Origin: UBA9676 sp963741615
Lineage (GTDB): Bacteria > Actinomycetota > Actinomycetes > Streptosporangiales > Streptosporangiaceae
NCBI GenBank assembly: GCA_963741615.1
Contig: CAVUIU010000029.1
Span: 372,001-436,000, forward strand
Direction of reading: 5' to 3'
Length of the DNA: 64,000 nucleotides
The stretch's first letter is position 1. Every line of letters begins with the position of its first letter. The notes beneath the pieces were generated by a model. The model ran no database searches. It had not been told where the DNA came from and worked only from the letters and a program-made list of their open reading frames with translations. The position numbers and the translations under genes were made by a program. Of the stretch, positions 15,950 through 25,795 are shown in pieces.

Positions 15950-18568
15950 TCAACCCTGGGCGGCTGTGTAGCCGCCGTATCCGTCCTGCCCGTACGGGTC
16001 GGAGGGGTGGTCGGCGGGATAGTCGGGTGCATACCCGGCGGTGCCGTAGGGGTCGGCATAGGGCGCCTGGCCGGGGTGCTCCTGCCCGTACCCGCCGCCG
16101 TCTCCGGCGTAACCGGCCTCCGGGTAGGCAGCGGGCTGGGGGGACTGGCCAGAGTTGGATGGGTGCTGGGGGACGCCGGCGGCGGCCTGCTGGGGGTGGG
16201 GGAGGGAGGCGACCGCGTCGTAGACCGGCTCCTGATGACCGCCGGTCTGGTTACCGGTGTAAGCGGGGAAGCCGGCGCCGGCTTGCTGGTCCCGGTATCC
16301 CGTCGGCGGCACGGAGGGGTAACTGGGAGGCGCCGATTCCACATAGCTGCCGTACGGGTTTCCCTGTGCGGTTATCTGCGGGGGTGCGCTGTGCCAGTCG
16401 GCTGGCTGCGGGGTTCTTGCCCGCCGGGCGGCTGGCTGCCGGGTCCCGGCCGACGGAGCGCCGCCTGGGTCGGCATGGCCGGGGGCCTGGTACGCCCCGT
16501 TGGCCGGGGGCTGGTCGTGCCGTCCGCCGTTGGGGTAGTTAACGGGGGTGCGGTCCCCGTCGGAGTGGCGGCCGCTGGAGCGGTCACCGTTCGAGGGACC
16601 GCCGTTGGCACGGCCACCGTTGGAGTAACCCCCGTTGGCACGGCGACCGTTGGAGTAACCCCCGTTGGCGGGGCCACCGTTGGAGTAGTCACCGCTGGAG
16701 CCAGCCGGGCCGTAAGCGCCGGAACCGTAGCCAGCCGGAGGACCGTAGGTGCTGGAACCGTGGCCAGCGGCGGCTGGCGTGCTGTCGGGGGGTGCGGGGC
16801 GGCCGGTGACGCTGGGCTGTGTCTTCCTCCTCGCACCCCGGTAGGACCGGCTGTCCTGGGTCGGCATGGAGAATGACGGGCTGGTCAGCGGGTCGTCGTT
16901 GACGGCCCCGGCCGACGTGCCTGCCAGGCTGGCCAGCATCCCGAGGCTGGGCTCACCTCCGGGGTGCGTGGCGGTGGCGTCCGGCCGCCCGGAGGCAGGC
17001 AGGTCGGTCATGGGCCGGGCCGCGGGGGGCGGTTCCTGCCTGGTGCGGATCGGAATCCGCTCTGTGACGGCTTCACGCTCAGGGTTGTGTGTCTGCCGAC
17101 TGGGCAGTTCGCGTCCCTGGGCACGCTCCAGTGGCGGCGCAGGCTGGGATATGGGCACCGGCTGCGTGGGCTCGGCGGCCACGGGCCTCGGCCGCCGGTT
17201 GGGTCCCGTCTGCCGGTCAGGGTCCGTATGCCGGTTGGGTCCCGGCTGGCGCTCGGGCTGGCGGTCAGGCCTCATGCGCGTGTTGGGTCCCGGCTGGCGC
17301 TCGGGCTGGCGGTCAGGCCTCATGTGCGCGTTGGGTCCCGGCTGGCGCTCGGATCCGAGCTGCCCGTTGGGTCCAGTTTGGCCATTGGACCTTGCGCGGC
17401 CGCCACGGCGCGGCTGGCCGTTAGTGGCTGTCGGGGGCTTCGGCTCATCCGCCGGCTTGGCGCTGCGGGCCGTCGTGGCGAGCGGCTTGTCGGAGGACAG
17501 TTCTGCCCAGTACTGCTCGTCGGTGAGCTTGTCCCATTCCATGCTGGGCCAGTCATCGTCGTCACGCTTGCTCCGCTGCTGGCGGGAGCGCCCCTTCGGG
17601 GGGGCCTGCTCCTTGGCCGACTTGCGGCGTGAGTCGGATCGGTCCCGGCCAGGGACCGCCTTGGCCGGCGCTGACCTGCGACGGGCGCGGGTGGCGGGCA
17701 TCTCGTCGGAGGGATAGTCAGCGGCCGGGAACTCGCTGGAGGGATAGTCAGCCGCCGGGAACTCGCTGGAAGGATAGTCGGAGGCCGGGAACTCGCTGGA
17801 CAGATAGTCGGAGGCCGGGAACTCGCTGGACAGATAGTCAGCGGCCGGGAACTCGCTGGAAGGGTAATCCGCGACCGGCATCTGCCCGGAGGGAAATTCA
17901 TCGGATTGGAAGCCCGCCGCCGAATATCCGGCCGAGGTCGCGCTCGCGGCGGTCAGCGGCCCGGAAGGAAACTCGCCAGACGGCAGATCCGTGGCACGCA
18001 TGGGGCCCGAGGGAAAATCGTCGGCTGCCATGCGTGGCGAAGGGCCCGTGTCATACGGCGAGGACGCGGTCTGATGGCGGTTGCGGCCGGTTCCGGCGCG
18101 CTTGTCGCCGTAGTCACGGCCCTCCCGAACCGGTCCGGACCGCCGTGCCCCGGCAGCTACCGGCCGCCTGGAACCGGTTGACTGTTCCGCCGGCCCGGTG
18201 TCGTAGCGCCCTGGCCGACGCTGCGGGTAGTCATAGTCCCTGGACCTCACGCCCTGATCCCGCTCCGGGCTGCGCTCGCCGCGATCACGGTCGCGCCGGT
18301 CACCGGCTTCTGCCCTGGGGCGCTGCCCGCCGCTGCGAGCCGGACGGGCCGGGCGGGCTGAACCAGCCGGGGGGCGCCGCGACGCGCGCGCTTCCCGCCC
18401 GCGGGAGTCCTCGGCGTCCAGGCGGTCACGTCTGCGCTCGCTAGGCCCGTCCGCCAGTTCCTCGTCGTCACTGCGCCCGAGCCGCACGCTCAGAAAGACG
18501 GCAATGAGAATGACGAGGATAACGGCTACGAGGCCGACCACCAGCAGCAGGATCATTGCACCACCCAT
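15950..18568 (-). CDS. Single-pass membrane protein with very long repetitive, disordered C-terminal region
   Basis: An 872-residue protein. Residues about 5-27 (MILLLVVGLVAVILVILIAVF) form one transmembrane helix. The rest is low-complexity: an Arg/Asp-rich basic-acidic stretch (30-200), six or more about 10-residue units of the form DYPSSEFPAA (about 215-290), QPERQPGPN-type repeats (about 400-450), SNGGRANGG-type repeats (about 630-670) and a Gly/Tyr/Pro tail ending YTAAQG. No enzymatic motif is seen. Such a helix plus long polar tail suggests a cytoplasmic or envelope scaffold with its N-terminus in the membrane. The start may be 18568 or ATG 18556. It is followed by a small gene in the same operon. 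Not recognised by family. Confidence 0.65.
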   Translation of the reverse strand: MGGAMILLLVVGLVAVILVILIAVFLSVRLGRSDDEELADGPSERRRDRLDAEDSRGREARASRRPPAGSARPARPARSGGQRPRAEAGDRRDRDRGERSPERDQGVRSRDYDYPQRRPGRYDTGPAEQSTGSRRPVAAGARRSGPVREGRDYGDKRAGTGRNRHQTASSPYDTGPSPRMAADDFPSGPMRATDLPSGEFPSGPLTAASATSAGYSAAGFQSDEFPSGQMPVADYPSSEFPAADYLSSEFPASDYLSSEFPASDYPSSEFPAADYPSSEFPAADYPSDEMPATRARRRSAPAKAVPGRDRSDSRRKSAKEQAPPKGRSRQQRSKRDDDDWPSMEWDKLTDEQYWAELSSDKPLATTARSAKPADEPKPPTATNGQPRRGGRARSNGQTGPNGQLGSERQPGPNAHMRPDRQPERQPGPNTRMRPDRQPERQPGPNRHTDPDRQTGPNRRPRPVAAEPTQPVPISQPAPPLERAQGRELPSRQTHNPEREAVTERIPIRTRQEPPPAARPMTDLPASGRPDATATHPGGEPSLGMLASLAGTSAGAVNDDPLTSPSFSMPTQDSRSYRGARRKTQPSVTGRPAPPDSTPAAAGHGSSTYGPPAGYGSGAYGPAGSSGDYSNGGPANGGYSNGRRANGGYSNGGRANGGPSNGDRSSGRHSDGDRTPVNYPNGGRHDQPPANGAYQAPGHADPGGAPSAGTRQPAARRARTPQPADWHSAPPQITAQGNPYGSYVESAPPSYPSVPPTGYRDQQAGAGFPAYTGNQTGGHQEPVYDAVASLPHPQQAAAGVPQHPSNSGQSPQPAAYPEAGYAGDGGGYGQEHPGQAPYADPYGTAGYAPDYPADHPSDPYGQDGYGGYTAAQG
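17238..17354 (-). repeat. In-frame about 57-bp direct repeat (RMRPDRQPERQPGPN units)
   Basis: Two nearly identical copies of a block beginning gttgggtcccggctggcgctcg occur at about 17238 and 17282, with a third partial copy at about 17331. They encode Arg/Gln/Pro/Asn-rich units in the same protein. Confidence 0.75.
17708..17890 (-). repeat. In-frame about 30-bp tandem repeats (SSEFPAxDY units)
   Basis: About six near-identical 30-bp units (gggaactcgctgga..gatagtc) run head to tail inside the 872-residue protein gene and encode ten-residue units with invariant Ser, Glu, Phe, Pro, Asp and Tyr. Some copies have Leu for Pro, showing divergence after duplication. Confidence 0.9.
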
Positions 18569-18589
18569 CGAGCCATGGCCATCTGGGTA

Positions 18590-18645
18590 GCGCTAGCGAG
18601 GCGCACGCGGCCATCGACGCGGGCCTTCCCCTGTGTCGCTAGCGC
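18590..18645. promoter_or_regulatory. Perfect 10-bp inverted repeat upstream of the anchored repetitive protein
   Basis: GCGCTAGCGA at 18590-18599 and its exact complement TCGCTAGCGC at 18636-18645 lie 22-77 bp upstream of the start of the 872-residue protein gene. Each arm also contains the palindrome GCTAGC. It could be a paired operator or a 5' UTR hairpin. Confidence 0.4.
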
Positions 18646-18759
18646 CTTGGATCAGTCCAAGGCTGAACTCTGACCAGTGATTCTGTCGGACCTGTATCGC
18701 CCGTGTCATGCGTTTAGAGAACTTTTTACTCCCGGCGTTTACGCCCTGCAACTAATTGA

Positions 18760-19353
18760 TTACGGAGGGACGTTAGTGGTGAGTCTGCCACGCGCGATGG
18801 CGGCTTGTGCGATCGCGGTCCACGCCGACTTTGCACTGGCCCCGGCCCGGAGTCTGAGCCTTGAGCCGAGCGCGTAAACGGTAAAGCGGTAGGAGTGGCT
18901 TTGATTCACCGGGCATGGGGGGTCATACCCCACTGAGCCTTTGCTATTGCGGGCCTGCCGGGCGCCTGCCGGAATCTGTCCCGCTTGAATATTTGTGGTC
19001 TGCGGGCCGATATCGAAAACGATCCAGTAGATATACGGGGTTATCGGGGCAGCAGAATCATCCATGACCACCGCCACAGATTTTGTGCCGGGCGGGGCGC
19101 CGGACCAGTGGATTCCGGGGTACTTCCCCGCCCCACGGCAGGTGTAGGCCGAGCCCATCACGCCCTGGCTGACGTCTGGGCTGGTCACGGTCATCCTGTT
19201 GGGGACATCCGCGGGGACGGTCTTCGGGCCGCCGACCAGCCCGCAGCCGCTGAGCAGGGCCACGCCGCTGGCCAGGCTGACGCTGACGGCGGCCACGCTG
19301 CGACCGCCCCGCGCTGGCCGCAAGCAGCCTCGCACGTCCCTGAACCAGCTCAC
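18760..19353 (-). CDS. Lipoprotein of the YbhB/YbcL (PEBP, Raf kinase inhibitor-like) family
   Basis: A 197-residue protein. The start is GTG 19353 because GCGGAGGTGGAC precedes it; the longer frame to 19428 is unlikely. The N-terminus has a twin-basic stretch, a hydrophobic segment and a lipobox LLSGC, so it should be lipid-anchored on the outer face of the membrane. The mature part has the PEBP fold signature: TVTSPDVSQG, YPGIHWSGAPPGTKSVAVVMDD, then IYWIVFDIGP and a GYDPPCPVNQSHSYRFTVYAL strand. Family members bind phosphorylated or lipid ligands; the bacterial roles are poorly defined. It is monocistronic between the repetitive protein and sepH on the same strand. Confidence 0.85.
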   Translation of the reverse strand: MSWFRDVRGCLRPARGGRSVAAVSVSLASGVALLSGCGLVGGPKTVPADVPNRMTVTSPDVSQGVMGSAYTCRGAGKYPGIHWSGAPPGTKSVAVVMDDSAAPITPYIYWIVFDIGPQTTNIQAGQIPAGARQARNSKGSVGYDPPCPVNQSHSYRFTVYALGSRLRLRAGASAKSAWTAIAQAAIARGRLTTNVPP

Positions 19354-19455
19354 GTCCACCTCCGCCGCACATGCGCTGCCGGTGGGATCGTCCTCAGTGG
19401 CGATCGTAGCGACCCAACACCTGGGCATGTCTGACGGATCTCCAGCCCGGCACTC

Positions 19456-20322
19456 CTAGTCGGGCTGCCGGGATGTCCCGAACATGATTTCGTCCCAGGA
19501 CGGGACCGATGCCCGCCTGGTCCGCCCCCCCGCCGCCTTCCTGGCCGGGCGCGCCCGGGCCGGGGGCTCCTGGGCGCCGCTGTCCTGCCCGCTGTCCTGC
19601 TCGGCAGCCTGGTGCGACGGCGCGGGGACATGCGCCGGTTCGGCCTGCGGGTGAACTTCATGCTCGGCCGGTGGCGGGCTGAGCCGGCTGCCGATGGGCG
19701 TGACCGTGGCGGCCCCTGGCCGGCGCGCCGCCATCTGCGGAAGCCCGGCATCAGGCAGGCTGAGGCCGGCGGCGGTGTCATCGACGGGGCTGACGTGCCT
19801 GCTCCGCGGGTCGAATACCCATTCGGCGAGCCGGGGGAGATCCCCGGCGGTGAAGATGAGTGTCACCAGCCAGCTGCCGTCAGCCCGCTTGCGCGAGTCC
19901 CATTGCGCCTCCTCGGTGTCCGCACCGAGGTCGGCGAGGCGCTCGGCCACCACCTCGCCCAGTCGGCGGCCGGGCCCGGAGTCGCCGGGATGGCGGACAC
20001 TGGCGCCCTGGGCCTCCTGGGCCCGGTAGGCGCGTTCGGCCAGTACCGGCCCCTCGAACCGGCGTACCCGCTCGATCGGCACCCCGGCCGCATCGGCGAT
20101 CTCCTCTGCCGTCTCTCCGGCACGGATCCGGTCCTGGATCTCCTTGGGTCGCAAGGGACTCTCCACTTCGATCTCGTACTGAGCGAGCCGGGAGAACTGC
20201 CCCCGCGCCACAATCCGCAGCCGGTCATCGACTGGCAGCGAGAAGCGACCGCTGCGCCCGGGCGCTGCCAGGACGGCATAGCTGCCATCCTCACTCACCG
20301 CGACCAGGCGCAGTTCCTGCAT
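19456..20322 (-). CDS. sepH: Septation protein SepH (DUF3071)
   Basis: A 288-residue protein that begins MQELRLVAVSEDGSYAVL, the canonical N-terminus of SepH/DUF3071. A helix-turn-helix-like segment follows (RPKEIQDRIRAGETAEEIADAAGVPIERVRRFEGPVLAERAYRA, residues about 58-100), then the conserved region WDSRKRADGSWLVTLIFTAGDLPRLAEWVFDP, and a disordered tail ending SWDEIMFG. SepH binds FtsZ and promotes Z-ring assembly during actinobacterial division. The conserved C-terminal SWDEIMFG motif is present, which supports the identification. It is transcribed alone. Confidence 0.93.
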   Translation of the reverse strand: MQELRLVAVSEDGSYAVLAAPGRSGRFSLPVDDRLRIVARGQFSRLAQYEIEVESPLRPKEIQDRIRAGETAEEIADAAGVPIERVRRFEGPVLAERAYRAQEAQGASVRHPGDSGPGRRLGEVVAERLADLGADTEEAQWDSRKRADGSWLVTLIFTAGDLPRLAEWVFDPRSRHVSPVDDTAAGLSLPDAGLPQMAARRPGAATVTPIGSRLSPPPAEHEVHPQAEPAHVPAPSHQAAEQDSGQDSGAQEPPARARPARKAAGGRTRRASVPSWDEIMFGTSRQPD

Positions 20323-20592
20323 CGGCGTCCCTTCTGCGCCGCCGGCGGTGCCGGCGCGCCTGATGCCGCGCGAGGGTGTAGCTCGAACTTCCCCTCAGCC
20401 GAGTGTGACGGGTCAGCAGCGCTCCTGCCAGCACCAAGCACGGCATGTCCCGCAGATCAACGGACAGTATTCTGGCTGGCCGCCTGCCCGGTGGGCCGAA
20501 CCCGGATATTCCATCCGTGGCCGGCCCGCGCCGACGGGCCTGGCTGAGCCCAGGCGGGCCACCGGTCCGGGGGGAGCGCCGGGTTCGCCGGA

Positions 20593-23034
20593 TCAGGCCT
20601 TGGCGGGTTCGCCGGCCGCCTGAACGCTGGGCCCGGGCGGCTCGGCTCCACGCCGGCTCATCCGCGACGGCCACCAGTTCCATCTGCCCAGGAGCACGAC
20701 CGTGGAGGGCACCAGCAGCGTCCGCACCAGGAAGGTGTCCATGAGGATGCCGAGCGCCAGCCCGAAGGCGATGTCGCGGAACTGGCTGCCACCCGAGCCG
20801 CCGCCTGCCACCAGGCCGAACACGATGAACGTGCCGGCCAGGACGAGGCCCGCCGACGTCACTGTCGTCCCGGTCACGCTCAGCGCCCGCGATACCGCAT
20901 CGCGTAGCGGCAGCTGGCGCGCCTCCTCCCGGATCCTGGTCATCACCAGGATGTTGTAGTCCTCGCCCAGCGCCAGCAGGAAGATGAACATCAGGAACGG
21001 CAGGAAGAACACCAGTCCGCCGTTGTTGCCGATCTCGACGAACAGCAGCACGGACAGGCCCAGCGCGGCCAGGTAGGACAGGCCGACCGAGGCGATCAGG
21101 TAGAGCGGCGCCACCAGGCTGCGCAGGACCAGCGCGAGCAGCAGCCCGATGGCCAGGATCGCGATCGGGATCACCCGCACCAGGTCGCTGTTGGAGATGC
21201 TGCTGATGTCGTAGAGCGCGGGCGCCTCCCCGCCGACCGCCGAGTCGGTGGCACCGATCGCCGCGGCCACCCGGGTGGTCGCGGCGCGGACGGATGGGAC
21301 CGCGTTCATGGCCGGGGTCCCGCCCGGGTCACCCGCCTTCAGTCCGGCCAGGTACTGCACCGTGCGCCCGTCCGCGCTGACGTAGTTCGAGGTCGCCCGG
21401 TAGACCTCGTAGGCCGGCAGCGGCACCGTGGTGCCGGCCGGGGGCACCGGGGGCAGGGCGCTGGCCGGGCCCAGTTTGGCGTGCAGGGCGGCGTACTCGG
21501 CCGGAGTCAGCGGCGCGCCCGCCGGGTTCAGCGGCCCGGTCACGGTGGTGAACGGCCCGGCCGCCTGGAGCTCGCGGCCAGCCTTGGCGAGCGTCTCCGG
21601 ATGCTCCCAGACCGGCGTGGCAAAACGGAAGATCGGGTTGGTGGGGTTGGCCGACGACTGCGGGAAGTGGCGGGCCAGCAGGGTGGTCCCGGCGGCCGAG
21701 TCGCTGCCGGCGGGCGGGGCCGTGTTGCCGCCGAAGCCGGACGCCTGGTAGCCGAGCACCGCGAAGGCCAGCCCGCCGAAGACGACCAGGCCGGTCACCA
21801 GCGTTGGCACCGGGTGGCGGACGATCCGGCTGGCGATCCGGCCCCACGTGCCCGGCTGCCCGCTGCCCTGGATGCTCCACGGCAGCAGCTTGGGCTTGCC
21901 GAAGAGGCGCTGGAAGATCGTCCGCTTCTGTGCGAGCAGGGACAGCCGCAGGGACAGCAGAGCAGGCAGCAGGGTGAGTCCAGCCAGCAGGATCACGCCG
22001 ATCGCGATGGCGAACGGGATCCCGAGGTTGGAGTAGAACGGGAAGCTGGCCACCAGCAGGGTGAGCACGGCGGCGATCACCGTGGCGGCGGAGAAGGTGA
22101 TGGATTCGCCCACCCGCGTCACCGAGGTGACGATCGCCTTCTTGGCCGGCTGCCGGGGATGCATGAAGTCACGGCCGAGTGCACGCAGCAGCTGGCCGAA
22201 CCCGCTCGTGGCATAGGACTCCTGGTCGTGCTGGCCGGCGCGTAGCTCTTCCCGGGTCCGGAACACCAGGAAGAGCCCGTAGTCGGTGCCCGCGCCCAGC
22301 ACCAGGACGATCATCAGGTACTGCGCCAGCGGCGAGACCTGCAGGCCGTGCTGTGCCGCCTCGGCTACCAGGGGCCCGGAGATGATGACGGAGAACACCG
22401 CGGGGGCGACCGTGACCAGTGCCAGCGTCAGCGACCGGAAGATCAGCACCAGCAGCACGATGATGAACAGGGCCGAGTAATCCTGCACCTTGTTGCCGGT
22501 GTTGCCGGACGCCTTCTGCTGGTCCACCTGGACCGCCAGGGCGCCCGCGAGGTGCGCCTGCAGCCCGGCAGGCAGCCCGGCGTGGGCGATGGCGGCCCGC
22601 AGGGAGTCCACCAGGTCGCTGGCCGCGTTCGGCCCGCCACCGGCCTGCGACGCGAGGGCGACCAGTTGCTCGGCCCGGCCGTCGGGGGAGCGGCCAAGGT
22701 CGATGACCTTCTCGACCGTGGGGACCTTGGCCAGGTCAGCGCGCAACCCGGTCAGGGCCGCCACATCGGTGCCGGTCAGCGGGCCCCCGGACCGCGCGGC
22801 GACCACCGGGACGGGCTGCAGGCTCGCGGTGCCGAACGGCGCAGCCAGCGTCGCCGCGTGCTCACTCGGCGCGCTGGCGGGCAGGAACTTGGTGTTGTTG
22901 CCCTGCGTCACGCTGGACAGGGCCGGCAGCAGTGACACTGCGGCAATGGCACCGGCCACCCACACCGCCAGCACAAGCCAGCGGAAGCGGACGCAGAACG
23001 ACCCGATGCCCCGGAAGATGGCGTCGATATGCAC
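20593..23034 (-). CDS. MMPL/RND-family membrane transporter
   Basis: An 813-residue integral membrane protein of the MMPL family. An N-terminal helix (FRWLVLAVWVAGAIAAVSLLPAL) precedes a large extracytoplasmic loop, then five helices with GAGTDYGLFLVFRTREEL, a second loop and a matching C-terminal helix bundle with GEDYNILVMTRIREEA. The two GxDY motifs are the proton-relay regions of RND pumps. Actinobacterial MMPL proteins export lipids, siderophores or peptides. The GTG at 23034 is chosen because the frame to 23385 would cover the divergent glycosyltransferase and is low-complexity. The cargo is unknown; the neighbouring glycosyltransferase hints at an envelope glycolipid. Confidence 0.9.
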   Translation of the reverse strand: MHIDAIFRGIGSFCVRFRWLVLAVWVAGAIAAVSLLPALSSVTQGNNTKFLPASAPSEHAATLAAPFGTASLQPVPVVAARSGGPLTGTDVAALTGLRADLAKVPTVEKVIDLGRSPDGRAEQLVALASQAGGGPNAASDLVDSLRAAIAHAGLPAGLQAHLAGALAVQVDQQKASGNTGNKVQDYSALFIIVLLVLIFRSLTLALVTVAPAVFSVIISGPLVAEAAQHGLQVSPLAQYLMIVLVLGAGTDYGLFLVFRTREELRAGQHDQESYATSGFGQLLRALGRDFMHPRQPAKKAIVTSVTRVGESITFSAATVIAAVLTLLVASFPFYSNLGIPFAIAIGVILLAGLTLLPALLSLRLSLLAQKRTIFQRLFGKPKLLPWSIQGSGQPGTWGRIASRIVRHPVPTLVTGLVVFGGLAFAVLGYQASGFGGNTAPPAGSDSAAGTTLLARHFPQSSANPTNPIFRFATPVWEHPETLAKAGRELQAAGPFTTVTGPLNPAGAPLTPAEYAALHAKLGPASALPPVPPAGTTVPLPAYEVYRATSNYVSADGRTVQYLAGLKAGDPGGTPAMNAVPSVRAATTRVAAAIGATDSAVGGEAPALYDISSISNSDLVRVIPIAILAIGLLLALVLRSLVAPLYLIASVGLSYLAALGLSVLLFVEIGNNGGLVFFLPFLMFIFLLALGEDYNILVMTRIREEARQLPLRDAVSRALSVTGTTVTSAGLVLAGTFIVFGLVAGGGSGGSQFRDIAFGLALGILMDTFLVRTLLVPSTVVLLGRWNWWPSRMSRRGAEPPGPSVQAAGEPAKA

Positions 23035-23128
23035 GTGCCGAAGGATACGCGGCCCGGGTGGCCGTCCATGCGCCGCGTCCTGCCCGACGCCGCGTCTATC
23101 ATCGGTGAGCCATGACCACGGATGAGCG

Positions 23129-24265
23129 ATGACCGGGCCGGCCGCCGCGCCGCTGATCAGCATCGTGCTGCCAGTCCGCGATGTGGCCGGGTTCCTGCCG
23201 GAGTGCCTGGACTCGGTCCTGGGCAGCCAGGCCTGGCAGGCCGGGCGGGCCGGGCGGCCCGGGCGGGCAGGCGGCCTGGAGGTGATCGCGGTCGATGACG
23301 CCTCGCGCGATGGGTGCGGCGCCATCCTCGATGACCGGGCCGCCCGGGACCCCCGGCTGAAGGTGATCCACCTCACGGAGAGCATCTGGCCCGGGCCCGC
23401 CCGGATGCGCGGGCTGGCCGAGGCGGTGGGGACCTATGTCTGGTTCGTGGATCCCGATGATCTGCTGGCCGACGGCGCGCTGGCGGCGGTCACCGAGAGG
23501 CTGACCCGCGACCGGCCGGACGTCCTGCTCATCGACTACCTGATCCTGCGCGCTCCAGGGCGGACCGAGCCGAGCCCCGGTGCCAGCCTGCTGGCCGCGC
23601 CGCCGGCAGCAGCCGCGGCGACGCTCACGCTGGCCGAGCGGCCGGCCCTGGTCGACCGGACGATGACGGTATGGAGCAAGGTATTCCGGCGGGACTTCCT
23701 CATCGGCCTGCGGGTCGGCTTCGCGCCGGGGATCCACGAGGATGTGCCGGTTTCCTGCGCGGCACTGCTCAGCGCGGGGCGGATCGCGCTGCTGGACCGG
23801 GTCTGTTATCTGTACCGGCGCCGGCCGCACTCCTTCCTGGCCACGGCCAGCATGGACCACTTCGGCATTTTCACCTCATATGAGCGCGTGTTCGCGCTGA
23901 TGGACGGGGTCGACGGCGGGCCGGGCGGGCCGGGTGGGCTGGCGGTGGCGGACCCGGTGCGAGCGGCCGTGTTCGGGCGGGCGATCGAGCACTACAGCAC
24001 CGTGCTCGCGAGCGGGCTGGTGCCCCACCGGGCCCGGCGGCAGTTCTTCCACCGGATGGCCGCGGACTACCGCCGTTACCGGCCGGCCGGGTACCAGCGG
24101 CCGCCCGGCCCGCGCGGGATGAAGATCGCCCTGATCGGGCGCGACGCGTACCGGGCGTACCTGGTCCTCGGCCCGATCAACAGCGCCCGGGTCGCCGTGT
24201 TGCGGGCGCGGCCGATGTGGCACTGGCCACGGGCGCGGTCCGGGCGTGCCCCGGCGGCCCGGTAA
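23129..24265 (+). CDS. Family 2 glycosyltransferase
   Basis: A 378-residue GT-A fold glycosyltransferase. It opens with LISIVLPVRDVAGFLPECLDSVL, has VIAVDDASRDG as the first acidic motif and WFVDPDDLLADGAL as the DxD region, then HEDVPVSCAALL as the ED general-base motif. C-terminal residues about 270-378 resemble the tails of teichoic-acid-type glycosyltransferases (YRRYRPAGYQ). No transmembrane helix is seen, so it should act on the cytoplasmic side of the membrane. A run of Gly/Pro codons in the GC-rich loop near residue 265 looks like repeat expansion. It is divergent from the MMPL transporter by 94 bp, and the pair may synthesise and export one glycolipid. Confidence 0.88.
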   Translation: MTGPAAAPLISIVLPVRDVAGFLPECLDSVLGSQAWQAGRAGRPGRAGGLEVIAVDDASRDGCGAILDDRAARDPRLKVIHLTESIWPGPARMRGLAEAVGTYVWFVDPDDLLADGALAAVTERLTRDRPDVLLIDYLILRAPGRTEPSPGASLLAAPPAAAAATLTLAERPALVDRTMTVWSKVFRRDFLIGLRVGFAPGIHEDVPVSCAALLSAGRIALLDRVCYLYRRRPHSFLATASMDHFGIFTSYERVFALMDGVDGGPGGPGGLAVADPVRAAVFGRAIEHYSTVLASGLVPHRARRQFFHRMAADYRRYRPAGYQRPPGPRGMKIALIGRDAYRAYLVLGPINSARVAVLRARPMWHWPRARSGRAPAAR

Positions 24266-24299
24266 CGGGCGCTGGCGACCGGCCACGCCGCAGGCAGCC

Positions 24300-25676
<1,377 letters not shown>

Positions 25677-25766
25677 TGGGTCCTCCCGACGTCCTGCCGT
25701 CCCCTGGGTGATACATCCGAGCCTGCCCGCCGGTGGACGGGGCTCGCCAGGATCAGGGCTGGAAAT

Positions 25767-25785
25767 AACTGCAAAATTTCATTTA
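25767..25785. promoter_or_regulatory. AT-rich candidate RamB-type operator between aceA and ramB
   Basis: The only AT-rich patch of the aceA-ramB intergenic region contains AACTGCAAAATTT, which partly matches the AACTTTGCAAA core reported for corynebacterial RamB sites. It lies directly upstream of the ramB -10 box, where a repressor could block transcription. The match is imperfect. Confidence 0.4.
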
Positions 25786-25789
25786 TAAT
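25784..25789 (+). promoter_or_regulatory. Consensus -10 box TATAAT for ramB, placed for a leaderless transcript
   Basis: TATAAT ends 6 bp before the GTG at 25796, so transcription would start at or next to the start codon. No Shine-Dalgarno sequence precedes the GTG, which fits a leaderless mRNA. No good -35 hexamer is seen. Confidence 0.6.
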
Positions 25790-25795
25790 GAACTT

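Noticed and set aside
15604..16344. 246-codon Pro/Thr-rich frame upstream of the small gene
   Set aside because: It overlaps the 872-residue protein gene in another register; only its last third (from 15924) lies outside that gene.
18734..18745. GGCGT-tt-ACGCC as a transcription terminator of the lipoprotein gene
   Set aside because: The stem is only 5 bp and no T-run follows in the direction of transcription.
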